64,000 bases of DNA from an uncultured Bacteroidales bacterium (GCA_949298955.1 CASFYQ010000011.1:1-64000), one strand, 5' to 3'; counted from the first letter of the stretch, positions 53,111 through 62,609 are shown. Notes: generated by a model from the letters alone, not told the origin. A program made the numbers and translations.

Positions 53111-54976
53111 ATGAAAAACAAATTACTCCTGTTGAGTTGCGCTTTCTGTTTGTTTTCGAGCACAGCTTTTGCCGAAACATTTTTGGTGACCAAGACATCG
53201 GGCGACGCCAGCGAAGAAGGCACGCTTCCCTATGTGGTGGCCAATGCTCCCGGAGGGTCGTTGATTGAACTTTCTATCGGCGACGAAACCACAGTAACCA
53301 TACCCTCTACGCTATTAATCGAGAAAAACCTCACAATCGACGGAAAAGGAAAAACCATCTCGGTAGCCGAGCCGGGGGTATCGAATTATCGTATTTTCAA
53401 AATCGGTCTCTATGCACCGGCCGAGGAAGCAGAACTCGTATGGCTCGAGCTTAAAAACTGTACGCTCTATGGTGGCGACGGCACCTCGATGATCGATGCC
53501 GAAGAGTCGATGGCCAGTTGGTCGGCAACCATTCTCGTGGGGAAAAACGGTAGACTCACCGGTGAGAACCTGCTCTTCGACAAAGCCAAAAACGGCTATT
53601 CGCCCGGTATCATGGCTTGCGGCGACATTACCCTCACCAACTGTACATTCCAAAATCTCTCGGCCACGAAAGTAGGCGGTGCCGTGTATACCAACAGTGG
53701 CGTGATTGCCCGTTTCACCGACTGTACCTTTACCGACAACGCCAGTACCACCCACGGTGGTGCCGTAGGTTGCTCGGGCAGTACAAACTATTTTACAGGC
53801 TGTACCTTTACCGGCAATGAGGCTTCCGGTTCGTCAGCCGATGGCGGTGCCATATTTTTGCAAAATGCCGGAGCTTCGGCCGAAATCGATAACTGTACAT
53901 TTACGACCAATAGTGCAGGTCATTACGGCGGAGCCGTGGTGCAAAAAAACAATGTGACCGACGGTGTTTTGAAAATTACCAATTCTACATTCAACGACAA
54001 TACGGCCAACGGTGGCGGTGCCTTGTTGACATGGATGGGCAATATAACGGTAGAAAACTGCTCGTTCGAGGGTAATAGCTCTACGGGAACCTCGGGTGGT
54101 GCCTGGTATGCATCATTCAAGACGGAGGTAAACTACAATATCTCGGGCTGCTATTTCGGCGAGAATACATCGGCTGCACACGGTGGCGCCATTCTCTCGA
54201 CCTCCGATGCCGCAACCATTACCAACTGTACATTCTATAAGAATAAAATCACAGGCAAGTCCAGCGGTGGCGGTGCTCTCGCTTTCCAAGGCAATGCCAG
54301 CATCTACAACTGTACACTTGTAGGTAACGAGAGTGTACACGAGACCTATGGAGCGGGCATTCACATTGCTTCGAGTGCCATTGTTAATCTGTATAATACT
54401 ATTGTTGTAGGTAGTGTGGGCGGCCCCGACATCTATACCCACGACAAATGTACGTTGGCCGGTTCGAACAACATCTATGGAACCGCGTTGGTAGGTACGA
54501 CAGAGGTTACTGTCGATGGGTTTGTCGACAACATCGTATATACCGACCAAGTACTGTTTGAAGAAGCCGATCCCGTTCCGGCTCTCAACGAAGGAACGAC
54601 TAAAAATATCGCCATCTCGGCCGAAGGCATCGCTGCCGGAGCCGGTGTTGTGGTAGAAGGTGTACCTGCGGTCGACCAGCGAGGCAAGGCTCGTTCGGAG
54701 ACAGCTCCTTCGATAGGAGCTGTCGAGGTAGAAAAAGTCTCCTCAATCGAGCAGGTAGCCGTTGAAAAGCTCTTCTGGCCCAATCCGGCACAAGATTTCA
54801 TCAATTTGGCCGACGGCGTTTCGCAAGTAGCCATCTACGACTTGCGGGGTGCTTTGGTTCAAGTTGCCGAAGCTCCTGTACAACTCCTCTCAATCGAGGG
54901 TCTCGATGCTGGTATCTATCTCTTGCAAATGACAGTCGATGGCAAGGTTTACAACCAACGGTTGGTCGTTAGATAA
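53111..54976 (+). CDS. right-handed beta-helix surface protein with type IX sorting domain
   Basis: This 621-residue secreted protein has a signal peptide (MKNKLLLLSC ... STAFA). A parallel beta-helix (~90-490) follows, in which nine turns carry a repeated short motif NCTF-x-x-N: NCTFQN, DCTFTDN, GCTFTGN, NCTFTTN, NSTFNDN, NCSFEGN, GCYFGEN, NCTFYKN and NCTLVGN. The last ~70 residues form a type IX C-terminal sorting domain (WPNPAQDF ... GLDAGIYLLQMTV ... RLVVR). It should pass through the type IX system and be attached to the cell surface; PorZ is in this window. The ligand is unknown. Confidence 0.9.
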   Translation: MKNKLLLLSCAFCLFSSTAFAETFLVTKTSGDASEEGTLPYVVANAPGGSLIELSIGDETTVTIPSTLLIEKNLTIDGKGKTISVAEPGVSNYRIFKIGLYAPAEEAELVWLELKNCTLYGGDGTSMIDAEESMASWSATILVGKNGRLTGENLLFDKAKNGYSPGIMACGDITLTNCTFQNLSATKVGGAVYTNSGVIARFTDCTFTDNASTTHGGAVGCSGSTNYFTGCTFTGNEASGSSADGGAIFLQNAGASAEIDNCTFTTNSAGHYGGAVVQKNNVTDGVLKITNSTFNDNTANGGGALLTWMGNITVENCSFEGNSSTGTSGGAWYASFKTEVNYNISGCYFGENTSAAHGGAILSTSDAATITNCTFYKNKITGKSSGGGALAFQGNASIYNCTLVGNESVHETYGAGIHIASSAIVNLYNTIVVGSVGGPDIYTHDKCTLAGSNNIYGTALVGTTEVTVDGFVDNIVYTDQVLFEEADPVPALNEGTTKNIAISAEGIAAGAGVVVEGVPAVDQRGKARSETAPSIGAVEVEKVSSIEQVAVEKLFWPNPAQDFINLADGVSQVAIYDLRGALVQVAEAPVQLLSIEGLDAGIYLLQMTVDGKVYNQRLVVR

Positions 54977-55008
54977 TCAATAATTTTCTCATTCATCACA
55001 AGGGGAGG

Positions 55009-55034
55009 GGCTATGCATTAAATTCTGCATAGCC
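55009..55034 (+). terminator. Possible hairpin after the beta-helix gene
   Basis: GGCTATGCA and TGCATAGCC form a perfect 9-bp stem with an 8-base loop 32 bases after the stop. There is no T tail, so termination is uncertain. The stretch from here to 55220 holds no credible gene. Confidence 0.45.
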
Positions 55035-55220
55035 TCTCGCGTATTATATAGAGGGTAAGACAATCGGAGGCGAGTAGGGGTTGCAGCAAGGAGCAGCGAA
55101 GCGAACAGATTGAGTTTCATGATTCTTGTTTTCGAGGTTGTGATACACGGATATGCCAAACGGCGGTGCGACTCCTGAAAAATATGTTTTATGAAACGGT
55201 TTTCTTGCCGGAACAATTTG

Positions 55221-55228
55221 TACTTTTG
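55221..55228 (+). promoter_or_regulatory. Promoter -7 element of the EamA gene
   Basis: TACTTTTG ends 17 bases before the ATG at 55246. Confidence 0.55.
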
Positions 55229-55245
55229 CGCCTAAAATTAGGGTA

Positions 55246-56250
55246 ATGAAAGAGAAATTGAAGGGTCATGCGGCCATGTTCTCGGCCAATTTTCTGTGGG
55301 GAGTGATGTCTCCGCTTTCCAAATCTATTTTTTTCACGGGTGTCATATCGGCCTTTTCGTTGACCAACATGCGTATGGCAGGGGCTGCCGTTTTCTTTTG
55401 GGTTGCCTCGTTGTTTATGCCTCGTGAGCGGGTGACGCGCCGCGATTTGCTGCTTCTTTTTGCCGCCTCTCTGTTTGGTATCACCCTCAATCAGGGCTTT
55501 TTTGTCATGGGACTTTCCTACACGACGCCTATCGACGCATCGGTGGTGGCTTCGCTTACGCCCATTATTACCATGATTTTGGCGGCATTTATTCAAAAAG
55601 AGCCGATGACGGGCAAGAAGGTGATAGGGGTGTTTATGGGACTTTCGGGGGCCTTGATGCTGATATTGAACGGGGTCGACAGCTCTTCGGGCGGATTGTC
55701 GGGCGACCGGGTCATGGGCGATCTCTTTTGCTTGATTGCCGAGGTGAGCTTTGCCATCTATTATGTGGCTTTCAAAGGGCTTATCAGCCGTTATACCCCT
55801 GTGACACTGATGAAATGGATGTTTCTTTTCTCGACCGTCTGCTGTCTGCCCATTGGTGGGGCCGAGGTATCGAGTATCCCGTTTGCTTCGCTCGATGGTG
55901 CCATTTATTTCGACTTGTTTTTTGTGATATTCGGGGCCACCTTCCTGTCGTATATGCTGGTGTCGGTGGGGCAGAAGCGGTTGCGTCCCACGGTGGTGAG
56001 TATGTATAACTACATACAGCCTATCGTTGCATCGTTGCTCGCCATTTGGTGGGGCATAGATAGCTTCGACTTGAAGAAGGGTTTTGCCATTTTGTTGGTA
56101 TTCCTGGGCGTATATGTGGTGACTACCAGTAAATCGAGGGCGCAACTCGAAGCCGAGATGGCTCTTAAAGCGGCTCGTGCGGATCGAGAACGTGAGGCTT
56201 CGGAGGGAGACAAGGCTACCGGCGATATGCCGCAGGACCGAATCCATTAA
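55246..56250 (+). CDS. EamA/DMT family transporter
   Basis: This 334-residue protein has ten hydrophobic segments in two homologous EamA halves, typical of drug/metabolite transporters. The half repeats are visible as ANFLWGVMSPLSKS and LIAEVSFAIYYVAFKGL. A charged C-terminal tail of about 40 residues (EAEMALKAARADRERE) is predicted cytosolic. Substrate unknown. It converges with the HAD gene, 37 bases from its end. Confidence 0.9.
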   Translation: MKEKLKGHAAMFSANFLWGVMSPLSKSIFFTGVISAFSLTNMRMAGAAVFFWVASLFMPRERVTRRDLLLLFAASLFGITLNQGFFVMGLSYTTPIDASVVASLTPIITMILAAFIQKEPMTGKKVIGVFMGLSGALMLILNGVDSSSGGLSGDRVMGDLFCLIAEVSFAIYYVAFKGLISRYTPVTLMKWMFLFSTVCCLPIGGAEVSSIPFASLDGAIYFDLFFVIFGATFLSYMLVSVGQKRLRPTVVSMYNYIQPIVASLLAIWWGIDSFDLKKGFAILLVFLGVYVVTTSKSRAQLEAEMALKAARADREREASEGDKATGDMPQDRIH

Positions 56251-56287
56251 ATGTGGGTGCAGCCATGATAATCTTACGGCTGTGATT

Positions 56288-57142
56288 TTATTCGTGGCAG
56301 TTGTGCCGTTGCAGGTAGTCGCGATAGAGAAAGCGGGCTACTCCGTCGTGGTTGTTGTCGGGGATAATGGCGGTAGCCTGTCGTTTCACCTCGTCCATGG
56401 CATTCTTGGGAGCATATCGCCGGTCGGCCAGACGGAATAGGGGCAAGTCGTTGAGGTTATCGCCGAAGGCCACGACCTCCCAGGGGTTGAGACTGTCGAC
56501 AATCTGTTGGGTGGTAGAGGCTTTGGAAACGCCTTGCGGATAGATTTCGAGATTGCCGTATTCGTTGTCAGCGTTGTCGCGGTAGCAGAAGATACTGCAT
56601 TTGCCGGCCCGGCCAATTTCGGCCGCAGCGGTTTCGAGTCGGTCGAAACGGTCGATGACCAGGATAAAGAGGGGCGGCCGGTCGAGCAGCGGTTCCCGGT
56701 AACTGTCGACGAGTATGAAATCTTTATAGGGAGTGTTTTCCCGCAGCCGTTTAAAATCGCGTTGCATATCGTTGGACAGCGGTTTGTGGAAAGTCCGCAG
56801 TTTGTTGTCATCGATGCGATAGACAAACGGTGTCAGCTCTCTCTTTTCGAGCAGTTCGATATATTGCAGGGCCGAGTCGTCGGTGAATCCGTTGGCGCGG
56901 ATATACTGCTTGCGGCGTATATCATAGAGCGCGGCCCCGTTCATGAGTACAGCCGGTATATTGAGATTGAGCTGTTGCAACAGCGGTACGACGGTAGCCG
57001 GGGTGCGTGCCGTGGCTACGGTGAACAGCATGCCTTTTTGTAGCAGGCTGTTGATTATTTCGGTCGAGCAGGGCGATACGACCGAACGGCTGTCGAGCAG
57101 TGTACCGTCGAGGTCGGAGATGTAGAGGGTTTGGGTTTTCAT
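56288..57142 (-). CDS. HAD-superfamily phosphatase (Cof type)
   Basis: This 284-residue Cof-subfamily (HAD-IIB) hydrolase has the DLDGTLLDS motif near residue 10 (nucleophile and second Asp), ATARTP for motif II and AFGDNLNDLPLF for motif III/IV. A C2B cap lies in the middle. It probably dephosphorylates a sugar or cofactor. The neighbouring CorA gene is transcribed toward it on the same strand. Confidence 0.93.
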   Translation of the reverse strand: MKTQTLYISDLDGTLLDSRSVVSPCSTEIINSLLQKGMLFTVATARTPATVVPLLQQLNLNIPAVLMNGAALYDIRRKQYIRANGFTDDSALQYIELLEKRELTPFVYRIDDNKLRTFHKPLSNDMQRDFKRLRENTPYKDFILVDSYREPLLDRPPLFILVIDRFDRLETAAAEIGRAGKCSIFCYRDNADNEYGNLEIYPQGVSKASTTQQIVDSLNPWEVVAFGDNLNDLPLFRLADRRYAPKNAMDEVKRQATAIIPDNNHDGVARFLYRDYLQRHNCHE

Positions 57143-57235
57143 CGTTAAGCAGATAGAGTCGTTTGCGGGTTGTTTGATGTTAACGCCGGTGGGCGGGTGA
57201 GAACCCGGTTTCCCGGTCCTCGCCCGGGCAATGTG

Positions 57236-58162
57236 TCAGAACCACTTGATTTTTCGGAAGATAACAAATGCTAATGCCGACAGTAGAATCGAGCAGAACA
57301 CAATCAGCGAGAAGGCATGAGGTATCTCTTCGATGTGAATGTCGACATTCATGCCGTAGAAACTGGCAATGAGCGTGGGCACCATGAGTATGATCGAGAG
57401 GCTCGTCATGCGTTTCATGATGGTGTTCACATTGTTGGAGATGATGGAGGCAAAGGCGTCCATCGTGCCGGTGAGAATATCGCTGTAAATATTCACCATG
57501 TTGTGGGCCTGCCGCAATTCAATCATTACATCGTCGAGCAATTCGGGATTTTGGTAGTCTTTTTCGTGGAAAATTTTGGGCAGTTTGCTTATCATCATTT
57601 CGTTGCCTCGAATCGAAGTGTTGAAATAGACGAGGCATTTTTGCAGATTCATGAGCCGCAGCAGGTCTTCGTTGCGGATACTCCGTTGCAGCTCTTTCTC
57701 GGCCGAGCTAACCTCGTTGTAAATCTGTTTCAAATATTTAAGATACCACACGGCCGAAGAGTAGATGAGGCGGAGGATAAACTCATATTTGTTGGGCACC
57801 GTAATCTCTTTGCGACGGGTATGCTCGATGAAATCGGAAATCATGTCGGTCGACCGATAGCACACCGACACGGTAATTTCGTTGTTGGTGATGATACCGA
57901 TGGGTACGGTGGTGTAGGAGATAGAGCTGTTTCTCTCGACGACGGGAATGCGCAAGATGGTCAATAGCCAGTTGCCTTCGGTATCGATACGGGGCCGTTC
58001 GTCGGTATCGGCGATGTCGTTCAGGAAAGAAGACGGCACTTTCAAATCATTTTGCAGGAAATCGAAATCTTCTTGCGTAGGGCATTCTACGTTTACCCAG
58101 CAGTTGGGAAGCCAGTGAGGTTTTTCTACAAATCCGGCTTCACAAAAGAGATACTTTCTCAT
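57236..58162 (-). CDS. CorA family divalent cation transporter
   Basis: This 308-residue magnesium/cobalt channel protein has a large N-terminal cytosolic domain and two membrane helices at the end. The pore signature YGMN is visible in ASFYGMNVDIH. The second helix ends with IFRKIKWF, a basic cytosolic tail. The length is typical. Confidence 0.93.
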   Translation of the reverse strand: MRKYLFCEAGFVEKPHWLPNCWVNVECPTQEDFDFLQNDLKVPSSFLNDIADTDERPRIDTEGNWLLTILRIPVVERNSSISYTTVPIGIITNNEITVSVCYRSTDMISDFIEHTRRKEITVPNKYEFILRLIYSSAVWYLKYLKQIYNEVSSAEKELQRSIRNEDLLRLMNLQKCLVYFNTSIRGNEMMISKLPKIFHEKDYQNPELLDDVMIELRQAHNMVNIYSDILTGTMDAFASIISNNVNTIMKRMTSLSIILMVPTLIASFYGMNVDIHIEEIPHAFSLIVFCSILLSALAFVIFRKIKWF

Positions 58163-58310
58163 TGCGGTTACTCCTTTCTTTTTTTTGTATCCCGGAGGAG
58201 AGCCCGCAAAATTTGACTGTCAAACCTTACTTGCTCCCTTGGGAGAGGTGAATACTACTGTTTATTCGCGGGTTTGAATCGTCCATAATTTGATTTGAAT
58301 TTAGGGAGAA

Positions 58311-58341
58311 TAAAAAGAGTTCGTCTGGCGGACGAACTCTT
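58311..58341 (-). terminator. Terminator of the tRNA-Asn transcript
   Basis: On the minus strand AAGAGTTCGTC and GACGAACTCTT pair over 11 bp with a 5-base loop, followed by TTTTTA. It begins 6 bases past the tRNA copy at 58347. Confidence 0.9.
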
Positions 58342-58346
58342 CGAAG

Positions 58347-58420
58347 CTCTTCAGGTTGGACTTGAACCAACGACCCTCTGATTAACAGTCAGATGCTCTA
58401 ACCGACTGAGCTACTGAAGA
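58347..58420 (-). tRNA. tRNA-Asn (anticodon GTT), downstream copy
   Basis: A 74-base cloverleaf on the minus strand: acceptor stem TCTTCAG with CTGAAGA, D arm GCTCAGTCGGTTAGAGC, anticodon loop CTGTTAA (GTT, Asn), T arm GTTGGTTCAAGTCCAAC. CCA is not encoded. It is identical to the copy 96 bases away. Confidence 0.95.
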
Positions 58421-58442
58421 ATAAATGTATCAAAATGTTTGG

Positions 58443-58516
58443 CTCTTCAGGTTGGACTTGAACCAACGACCCTCTGATTAACAGTCAGATGCTCTAACCG
58501 ACTGAGCTACTGAAGA
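58443..58516 (-). tRNA. tRNA-Asn (anticodon GTT), upstream copy
   Basis: Identical in sequence to the 58347..58420 copy, in the same orientation with a 22-base spacer. The two share the promoter on the right and the terminator on the left, so they form one transcript. Confidence 0.95.
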
Positions 58517-58543
58517 AGATAGCATCTCGTTAAAAATGCGATG

Positions 58544-58574
58544 CAAAAGTAATGGGTTATTTCCAATTATGCAA
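58544..58574 (-). promoter_or_regulatory. Promoter of the two tRNA-Asn genes
   Basis: On the minus strand a TTG box (58572..58574) and TACTTTTG (58544..58551) are spaced by 20 bases. The transcript would start about 20 bases before the tRNA. Confidence 0.75.
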
Positions 58575-58582
58575 TATATTTG
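58575..58582 (+). promoter_or_regulatory. Promoter -7 element of the PfkB kinase gene
   Basis: TATATTTG ends 18 bases before the ATG at 58601. It is back to back with the tRNA promoter. Confidence 0.5.
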
Positions 58583-58600
58583 CAAAAAAAATTTCCATAA

Positions 58601-59593
58601 ATGAGGATAGTAGGATTGGGAAACGCACTTACCGATGTGTTGGCGCGCTTGCGTTCCGATTTGTGTTTCGACGAGTTGGGCCTGTTGAAGGGGGGTATGC
58701 AACTGATTGACGAAGGACGTTTGTTGAAAATCATGTCGCTCTTCGAAAGTTTGGATACGACCCTGGCATCCGGCGGTTCGGCCGCTAATGCGGTTTCGGG
58801 GGTTACCCGAATGGGCGTGGAGGGCGGATTCATAGGTAAGGTGGGTCGTGATGCCTATGGACGTTTTTTCCGGGAAGACATGGAACGCAACGGGGTGAAG
58901 ACCTCGTTGATTGAGTGTAACCGGGCGTCGGGGTGTGCCATGACCTTGATTACTCCCGACGGCGAGCGCACCTTCGGTACCTTTTTGGGAGCAGCGGCTA
59001 CGCTTGGTGCCGATGAGCTTACCCACGAAATGTTTGCCGGATACGACGTGCTGCATATCGAGGGCTATCTGGTGCAGGACGAAGCTCTTATCTTGCGGGC
59101 CGTGCAACTGGCCAAGGAGCTGGGGTTGCAGGTTTCTTTCGACATGGCGAGCTACAACGTCGTGAAGGAAAACCATCACATTATCCATACTTTGGTGGAG
59201 AATTACGTCGATATTCTTTTTGCCAACGAAGAAGAGGCAATGGCCTATGCCAACGAAGAACCTCGCCGGGCAGTCGAGACATTGGCCCGGCATTGTCGCA
59301 TTGCCATAGTCAAATGCGGGGCACAAGGTTCTTTTATAGGCTGCGACGGTACGATTGTCGAGGTGCCGGCCACGCCCGAGGTCCGGGTCGACTCTACGGG
59401 TGCCGGAGATTTGTATGCCTCGGGATTCCTCTATGGGTTGTCGCAAAACTGCTCGCTGCGGCTGTGTGGCGAGATAGGGTCGTTGCTGGCAGGCCGAGTG
59501 ATAAAAGTCATCGGTACCAAGATGGACGACGAGATATGGGCTGAAATAAAGTTAAAAGTGGCTGCGATGATTGCCGAAGAGCGTCGGCATTGA
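58601..59593 (+). CDS. PfkB family carbohydrate kinase (adenosine kinase-like)
   Basis: This 330-residue ribokinase-family protein starts with IVGLGNALTDVLAR, has GGSAANAV in the substrate-binding part and DSTGAGD at 264-270, with the catalytic Asp at 270. It most resembles the adenosine kinase group; other sugar or nucleoside substrates are possible. It stands next to the S41 protease gene, 30 bases away. Confidence 0.9.
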   Translation: MRIVGLGNALTDVLARLRSDLCFDELGLLKGGMQLIDEGRLLKIMSLFESLDTTLASGGSAANAVSGVTRMGVEGGFIGKVGRDAYGRFFREDMERNGVKTSLIECNRASGCAMTLITPDGERTFGTFLGAAATLGADELTHEMFAGYDVLHIEGYLVQDEALILRAVQLAKELGLQVSFDMASYNVVKENHHIIHTLVENYVDILFANEEEAMAYANEEPRRAVETLARHCRIAIVKCGAQGSFIGCDGTIVEVPATPEVRVDSTGAGDLYASGFLYGLSQNCSLRLCGEIGSLLAGRVIKVIGTKMDDEIWAEIKLKVAAMIAEERRH

Positions 59594-59626
59594 CTATCTT
59601 CGTGAGGCTAAGACAAAAATAGAGTG

Positions 59627-61303
59627 ATGAAAAAAATAAGTTTGAGCGTAGGAATAGCATTTGTATTGGCCCTGTGTGTGGGGAGTACAGGTGCGGTATC
59701 GGCCGGGAAATCGGACCGAAAGGATTTCGAAATTTCGCGTAATCTCGATATATTCAACTCGCTGTTTAAGGAGTTGAATCTGTTTTATGTCGATACTATC
59801 GATGCCGAGAAAGCCATTAGCAACGGTGTCAATGCGATGTTGAGCCGGCTCGATCCTTATACCGAGTATATCCCCGAAAAAGAGAAGGAAGACTTTTTCT
59901 TCTCTACGACCGGCGAATATGCCGGTATCGGTTCGCTCATCATGGAGCGCGACAAGGCTGTTTATATTTCGGAGCCTTACGAGGGTATGCCGGCCCAGTT
60001 GGCCGGATTGCGGCCCGGCGACAAGATTGTCATGATCGACAACGACTCGGTTGCCGGGTGGCGTAGCGCAGCCGTGAGCGAACGGCTCAAAGGCCCTGCC
60101 AATACCAAACTGAAAGTGACGGTAGAGCGGCCCGGAGTCGAAGGAGTGCTTACGTTCGATATTATCCGCAAGAAAATACAGATGCCCGCGGTTCCTTACT
60201 ATGATGTAGTGTGCGACAGTGTAGGCTATATCTATCTAAGCAGCTTTACCGACTCGGCCGCCGATGAGGTAAAACACGCCTTGCAGGAGTTGAAACGCCG
60301 GGGCATTACCTCATTGATTCTCGATTTGCGCAGTAATGGAGGCGGTATTCTGGAACAGGCTGTGCAGATTGTCAACTTGTTTGTTCCCAAAGGGGTAGAG
60401 GTGCTCTCGACCCGGGGGCGGAACAAGAAAATGGACAAGATTTACAAGACGACGCAGGAGCCGGTCGATGAACATATACCGCTGGCCGTACTTATCGACG
60501 GGGGCACAGCCTCGTCGTCGGAAATTGTGGCCGGGGCCCTGCAAGATCTCGACCGGGCCGTTATCGTGGGCTCGCGCTCGTTTGGCAAAGGGCTGGTACA
60601 GTCGACCCGTCCGCTTCCCTACAACGGCATGCTTAAAGTGACCATTGCCCGGTACTATATTCCCAGCGGACGCCTTATCCAGGCTATCGACTATTCGCAC
60701 CGCAATCCCGATGGCAGCGTGGCCCGTATCCCCGACAGTCTCACTCATGAGTTTAAGACGGCTCATGGGCGTATTGTGCGTGACGGCGGCGGTATCAAAC
60801 CCGATGTGGAGACCTCGTTCGAGCGTCGGGGTAATATCAGCTACTATCTGATGAAAGATTTCTATTTCTTCGATTTTGCCACGCAGTATGCGGCAGCACA
60901 CGATACGATAGCTCCGGCCAAGGAGTTTGTATTGCCCGACTCGGTTTATAACGATTTCAAGGCGTTTGTCAAGTCGAAAAATTTCAAATACGACAAGCAG
61001 AGCGAACGTATTCTCGCCGATTTGAAAGAGGTGGCCAAATTCGAAGGCTATTTCGATGAGAACACTCAAAAACAGTTCGAGGCATTGGAGGCTTGTCTGA
61101 ATCACGATCTGGATCGCGATTTGGAGACTTTCCGTGACGAGATAGGGCAGTTACTCTCGATAGAGATTGTGAAGCGCTATTATTACCAAAAGGGCGAAAT
61201 CATCGAGTCGATTAAAGACGATAAGGATTTGACCGAAGCCTGTACGATTCTGAACGATGCACAACGTTATTCCCAAATTTTGAATCTCTCGCCGAAGCAT
61301 TGA
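59627..61303 (+). CDS. S41 family C-terminal processing protease (CtpA/Prc-like)
   Basis: This 558-residue exported protease begins with a signal peptide (FVLALCVGSTGAVSAG). A helical part and a PDZ domain (~90-175, with EYAGIGSLI and GLRPGDKIV) follow, then the S41 catalytic domain. GGTASSSEI at about 294-300 contains the catalytic Ser and K321 in SFGKGLVQ is the general base. A long C-terminal helical tail follows. The start is the ATG at 59627 rather than the GTG one codon earlier. Confidence 0.94.
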   Translation: MKKISLSVGIAFVLALCVGSTGAVSAGKSDRKDFEISRNLDIFNSLFKELNLFYVDTIDAEKAISNGVNAMLSRLDPYTEYIPEKEKEDFFFSTTGEYAGIGSLIMERDKAVYISEPYEGMPAQLAGLRPGDKIVMIDNDSVAGWRSAAVSERLKGPANTKLKVTVERPGVEGVLTFDIIRKKIQMPAVPYYDVVCDSVGYIYLSSFTDSAADEVKHALQELKRRGITSLILDLRSNGGGILEQAVQIVNLFVPKGVEVLSTRGRNKKMDKIYKTTQEPVDEHIPLAVLIDGGTASSSEIVAGALQDLDRAVIVGSRSFGKGLVQSTRPLPYNGMLKVTIARYYIPSGRLIQAIDYSHRNPDGSVARIPDSLTHEFKTAHGRIVRDGGGIKPDVETSFERRGNISYYLMKDFYFFDFATQYAAAHDTIAPAKEFVLPDSVYNDFKAFVKSKNFKYDKQSERILADLKEVAKFEGYFDENTQKQFEALEACLNHDLDRDLETFRDEIGQLLSIEIVKRYYYQKGEIIESIKDDKDLTEACTILNDAQRYSQILNLSPKH

Positions 61304-61324
61304 AGCGTTCGGCTTGCAAAATAA

Positions 61325-61360
61325 CAGAAAAGGCGATGAATCGATTCATCGCCTTTTCTG
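61325..61360. terminator. Perfect 36-base palindromic terminator between S41 protease and ychF
   Basis: Positions 61325-61342 are an exact inverted repeat of 61343-61360, with AAAAGGCGATGAATC at the core and no unpaired loop in the DNA. The arms start and end with short A and T runs, so it can serve both converging genes. Confidence 0.85.
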
Positions 61361-61377
61361 TTGGGGTATTTAGCCGG

Positions 61378-62481
61378 TTATACGTTGAAGCGGAAATGCA
61401 TGATGTCACCGTCCTGTACCACGTAGTCCTTACCCTCGATATACATTTTGCCGGCTTCTTTACAGGCATTTTCCGACCCGAGGGTTACGTAGTCGTCGTA
61501 TTTGATGACTTCGGCCCGAATGAACCCTTTTTCGAAATCGGTGTGGATAATCCCGGCGCACTGCGGAGCCTTGCTCCCTTTCAGATAAGTCCAGGCGCGC
61601 ACCTCTTGGGGGCCTGCGGTAAAATAGGTTTCGAGATTGAGCAGGCTGTAAGCGGCACGAATCAGTCGCGATACACCCGACTCTTCGAGTCCTATTTCGT
61701 TGAGAAACATCTGCCGCTCCTCGTAGGTTTCGAACTCGGCAATCTCCGATTCGGTCTTGGCGGCAACAATCAATATTTGGGCATTCTCCTCCTTGACAGC
61801 CTCGCGCACCATGTCGACATATTTGTTGCCCTTCACGGCACTGTTGTCATCGACGTTGCAGATATACATCACCGGTTTGTTGGTGAGTAGGAAGAGGTCG
61901 TGTGCAATTTTTTGTTCGTCTTTGGTCTCGAAGGTAACGGTGCGAGCCGGTTTGCCCTGTTCGAGAGCCTCTTTGTAGCGGCTCAGCACCTCGTAGGCGA
62001 TTTTGGCCGCCTTGTCGCCGCCCGTCTGAGCCTGTTTCTGCACTTTCGAGATACGCGACTCGATGGTTTCCAAGTCTTTGAGTTGCAACTCAAAGTCGAT
62101 AATCTCTTTATCTCTCACGGGATTTACCGAGCCGTCGACGTGGGTGATGTTATCGTCGTCGAAGCAACGGAGCACGTGCAGAATAGCATCGGTTTCACGT
62201 ATGTTGGCGAGGAACTTGTTGCCCAAGCCTTCGCCTTTGCTCGCCCCTTTTACCAAACCTGCAATATCGACAATCTCGACCGTTGTGGGTACGATGCGCT
62301 GGGGGTGAACCAGCTCGGCCAGTTTGTTCAACCGTTCGTCGGGAACGGTAATGACGCCCACGTTAGGCTCGATGGTGCAGAACGGGAAATTTGCCGATTG
62401 TGCTTTGGCGTTGGACAAGCAGTTGAAAAGAGTCGATTTGCCCACGTTGGGCAGCCCGACTATACCACATTGTAAACTCAT
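61378..62481 (-). CDS. ychF: redox-regulated ATPase YchF (OLA1 family)
   Basis: This 367-residue Obg-like ATPase has the Walker A GLPNVGKST at 8-16, the Obg-type switch motif PTTVEIVDIAGLVKGAS, the NVDD in place of the G4 NKxD, and a C-terminal TGS domain ending in DGDIMHFRFNV. It binds ribosomes and hydrolyses ATP rather than GTP. The ATG is at 62481. Confidence 0.96.
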   Translation of the reverse strand: MSLQCGIVGLPNVGKSTLFNCLSNAKAQSANFPFCTIEPNVGVITVPDERLNKLAELVHPQRIVPTTVEIVDIAGLVKGASKGEGLGNKFLANIRETDAILHVLRCFDDDNITHVDGSVNPVRDKEIIDFELQLKDLETIESRISKVQKQAQTGGDKAAKIAYEVLSRYKEALEQGKPARTVTFETKDEQKIAHDLFLLTNKPVMYICNVDDNSAVKGNKYVDMVREAVKEENAQILIVAAKTESEIAEFETYEERQMFLNEIGLEESGVSRLIRAAYSLLNLETYFTAGPQEVRAWTYLKGSKAPQCAGIIHTDFEKGFIRAEVIKYDDYVTLGSENACKEAGKMYIEGKDYVVQDGDIMHFRFNV

Positions 62482-62521
62482 TATATCGTATTGTTTTTGT
62501 TTATATTCCCAAAAGGTGTTG

Positions 62522-62537
62522 CAAAGATAGTGAAAGG
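62522..62537 (-). promoter_or_regulatory. ychF promoter -7 element, proximal copy of a 16-bp repeat
   Basis: TATCTTTG (62522..62529) 40 bases before ychF sits inside a 16-base sequence repeated exactly at 62610..62625. Confidence 0.6.
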
Positions 62538-62609
62538 TGAGTGGAGAATAAAATATCGAAACATCGTTTCAGATATTTTTATCCCGAACCGTATCCTATC
62601 TTCGTGTAA

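Noticed and set aside
54989..55216. Short minus-strand ORF between the beta-helix and EamA genes
   Set aside because: No homology is recognisable and the start overlaps the EamA promoter region; the translation looks random.
57143..57235. GC-rich imperfect hairpin between CorA and HAD genes
   Set aside because: The two arms have several mismatches and no T tail, so I could not support a terminator call.
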